DNA of 7,550 bases from NCBI GenBank assembly GCA_003510825.1, contig DOKO01000083.1:1-7550 (forward strand), read 5' to 3'. The first letter of the stretch is position 1, and every line of letters starts with the position of its first letter. This document shows, one piece after another, positions 6,442-7,550 of the stretch. The DNA comes from Stenotrophomonas sp. GTDB lineage: Bacteria > Pseudomonadota > Gammaproteobacteria > Xanthomonadales > Xanthomonadaceae. The translations under genes were made by a program, and so were the position numbers. Under the pieces are notes generated by a model that had not been told where the DNA came from, did no database searches, and saw only the letters and a program-made list of their open reading frames with translations.

Positions 6442-7550
6442 CAGCGAACCTCCACAAACGGGGCGCGCCCTTCCAGGCGGGCAAGATCGATTTCCGCGCC
6501 GACGCGCGACAGACGCGCATCCACGGCGCTGCCGCGTGCGGCAATAAGGGCACTGCGCGTGCTGCGCAGTTCCAGCTGCGAGATGCGTCCGGCGTCGAAG
6601 CCGATGCGGGCCAGGCGGTAGGCTTCCTCGGCGGCCACCACGCTGTCATCGGCGGCGCGTGTGCGGCTGCCGGCGGCCTTCAGCCCGGCCACGGCCGAGA
6701 GGCGTTCGGCTTCGCTGTCGCGGCGCTGCTGGTCCAGCCGCGCTTCGGCCGCACGCTGCTCGGCACTGGCCGCACGGATGCCGCCGCGGTTGCGATCGAA
6801 CAACGGGATCGAAAGGCTCACACCCAGCGTATAGGCCTGTTCGCGGTCCTCGCGGAAGCGGGTCTGCGCGGCGGTCACGCTGAGATCGGGCAGGGCACGC
6901 TTGCGCTCCACGTCGACAAGGCGTGTGCTGGCCTGTGCCTCGGCTTCGGCAATACGCACCGCCAGCGCGGCATCGGCCGCACCGCGTGGCAGCGGCGGCG
7001 TGCGATCCAGCAGGCTGCTGTCGATGGACTGCACCGGCGTATCCAGCAGGGCCGCACTGGTCAGGCGCGCCAAAGCCGCATCGCGGAAGGCCTGCGCTTC
7101 ATCCAGTGCTGCCGTGGCATTGGCCACTTCGCTGCGCGCCTGCACCGCGCGCAGCTGCGGTTCGCGGCCCTGCTCCACCAGCGCGTCGACGGCTACGGCA
7201 TCGTCGCGGGTCAGGGTCAGCGCTTCCTTGGCCAGGGCGTAACGACGCAGCGCGCTCTCGGCCTGCGCGTAGAACGCCGCCAGCTGGCTGGCTACATCAC
7301 TGCGGCTCTGCGTCCCACGCAGTGTTGCGGCCTGTGCTTCAGCGCGGGCAGCACGTACGCGTGCACCACGCTGGCCCCAGATTTCCAGCGGCTGGGACAG
7401 GGTGAGCACGCTGTCGGCGCGGCCCATGCCACCGTAGCTGCCGGTACCCCAGGCGTTTTCGGTGGCGTAGGAGAGCGATGGGTTGGGCAGGGCGCGGGCC
7501 TGTTCGGCGCGCGCCTCGGCAGCGTCGGCCAGGGCCGCGCCAACGCGGGC
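6441..7550 (-). CDS. czcC: CzcC-like outer-membrane efflux protein (5' end outside window)
   Basis: 369 residues of a TolC-type outer-membrane factor are visible; the reading frame is open to the right edge, so the true start and any signal peptide are missing. The ATG at 7427 is internal: the 41 codons before it read on as good family sequence, including LPNPSLSYATEN. Recognisable features are LSQPLEIWGQRGARV soon after (the CzcC motif before the first long helix), Ala/Glu/Arg-rich helical stretches, then LPDLSVTAAQTRF and SLSIPLFDRNRGG, which start the second repeat of the OEP fold. The final helices contain ARIGFDAGRISQLELRSTRS and end near ARLEGRAPFVEVR. The protein should form the outer-membrane channel of the metal pump. 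Its TGA stop overlaps the ATG of the adaptor gene (TGATG), showing tight operon packing. The assignment to the OEP family is firm; the czcC name rests on its partners. Confidence 0.9.
   Translation of the reverse strand, partial: ARVGAALADAAEARAEQARALPNPSLSYATENAWGTGSYGGMGRADSVLTLSQPLEIWGQRGARVRAARAEAQAATLRGTQSRSDVASQLAAFYAQAESALRRYALAKEALTLTRDDAVAVDALVEQGREPQLRAVQARSEVANATAALDEAQAFRDAALARLTSAALLDTPVQSIDSSLLDRTPPLPRGAADAALAVRIAEAEAQASTRLVDVERKRALPDLSVTAAQTRFREDREQAYTLGVSLSIPLFDRNRGGIRAASAEQRAAEARLDQQRRDSEAERLSAVAGLKAAGSRTRAADDSVVAAEEAYRLARIGFDAGRISQLELRSTRSALIAARGSAVDARLSRVGAEIDLARLEGRAPFVEVR
6449..6453 (-). promoter_or_regulatory. czcB ribosome binding site within the end of czcC
   Basis: On the minus strand GGAGG lies 7 nt before the czcB ATG and inside the last codons of czcC (the Glu-Val-Arg end). 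With the TGATG stop/start overlap it supports the chosen czcB start and reinitiation by ribosomes leaving czcC. Confidence 0.8.

Noticed and set aside
5110..6621. Long plus-strand frames opposite the adaptor gene (5110-6621 and 5297-6547)
   Set aside because: Both are compositionally biased and lie antisense to czcB, whose lipobox, lipoyl motifs and conserved C-terminus are clear.
7425..7427. ATG at 7427 as the start of czcC
   Set aside because: The frame stays open to base 7550, and the upstream codons encode typical family sequence (LPNPSL), so this Met is internal.

Overview
The window is high-GC DNA with strong G/C third-position codon bias. The best guess is a gammaproteobacterium of the Xanthomonadaceae, probably Stenotrophomonas. 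The main support is a pair of inverted GTAG-tagged palindromes (the SMAG/REP type known from Stenotrophomonas) and a second long intergenic palindrome present twice. The genus assignment is inference; no marker gene is present.

Layout. Bases 1-226 are non-coding and hold the right part of a long palindromic repeat (1-34), a REP dimer or REPIN (69-142) and a short leader with a ribosome binding site. Bases 227-1996 (+) encode an exported DUF885-family protein, a predicted metallohydrolase with an HESDPGH motif. Bases 1997-2063 are a short convergent intergenic region with a small inverted repeat and a complete copy of the long palindrome. From 2064 to the right edge, all on the minus strand, is a three-gene efflux operon read right to left: czcC-like outer-membrane factor (6441-7550, start beyond the window), czcB-like periplasmic adaptor lipoprotein (5272-6441) and czcA-like inner-membrane pump (2064-5261).

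How the genes work together. CzcA, CzcB and CzcC should assemble into a proton-driven tripartite pump of the heavy-metal-efflux (HME) RND family that moves divalent metal ions (Zn, Cd, Co or Ni) across both membranes. The three genes are tightly packed: a TGATG overlap joins czcC to czcB, and 10 nt separate czcB from czcA with the Shine-Dalgarno overlapping the czcB stop. This points to one transcript with coupled translation. The operon promoter and any metal-responsive regulator would lie beyond the right edge. The DUF885 gene is convergent with the operon and probably unrelated to it.

No clearly new system is visible. The most noteworthy items are the repeat architecture around the DUF885 gene, the mixed CzcA/CnrA character of the pump and the His/Asp/Glu-rich segments in the pump and adaptor.
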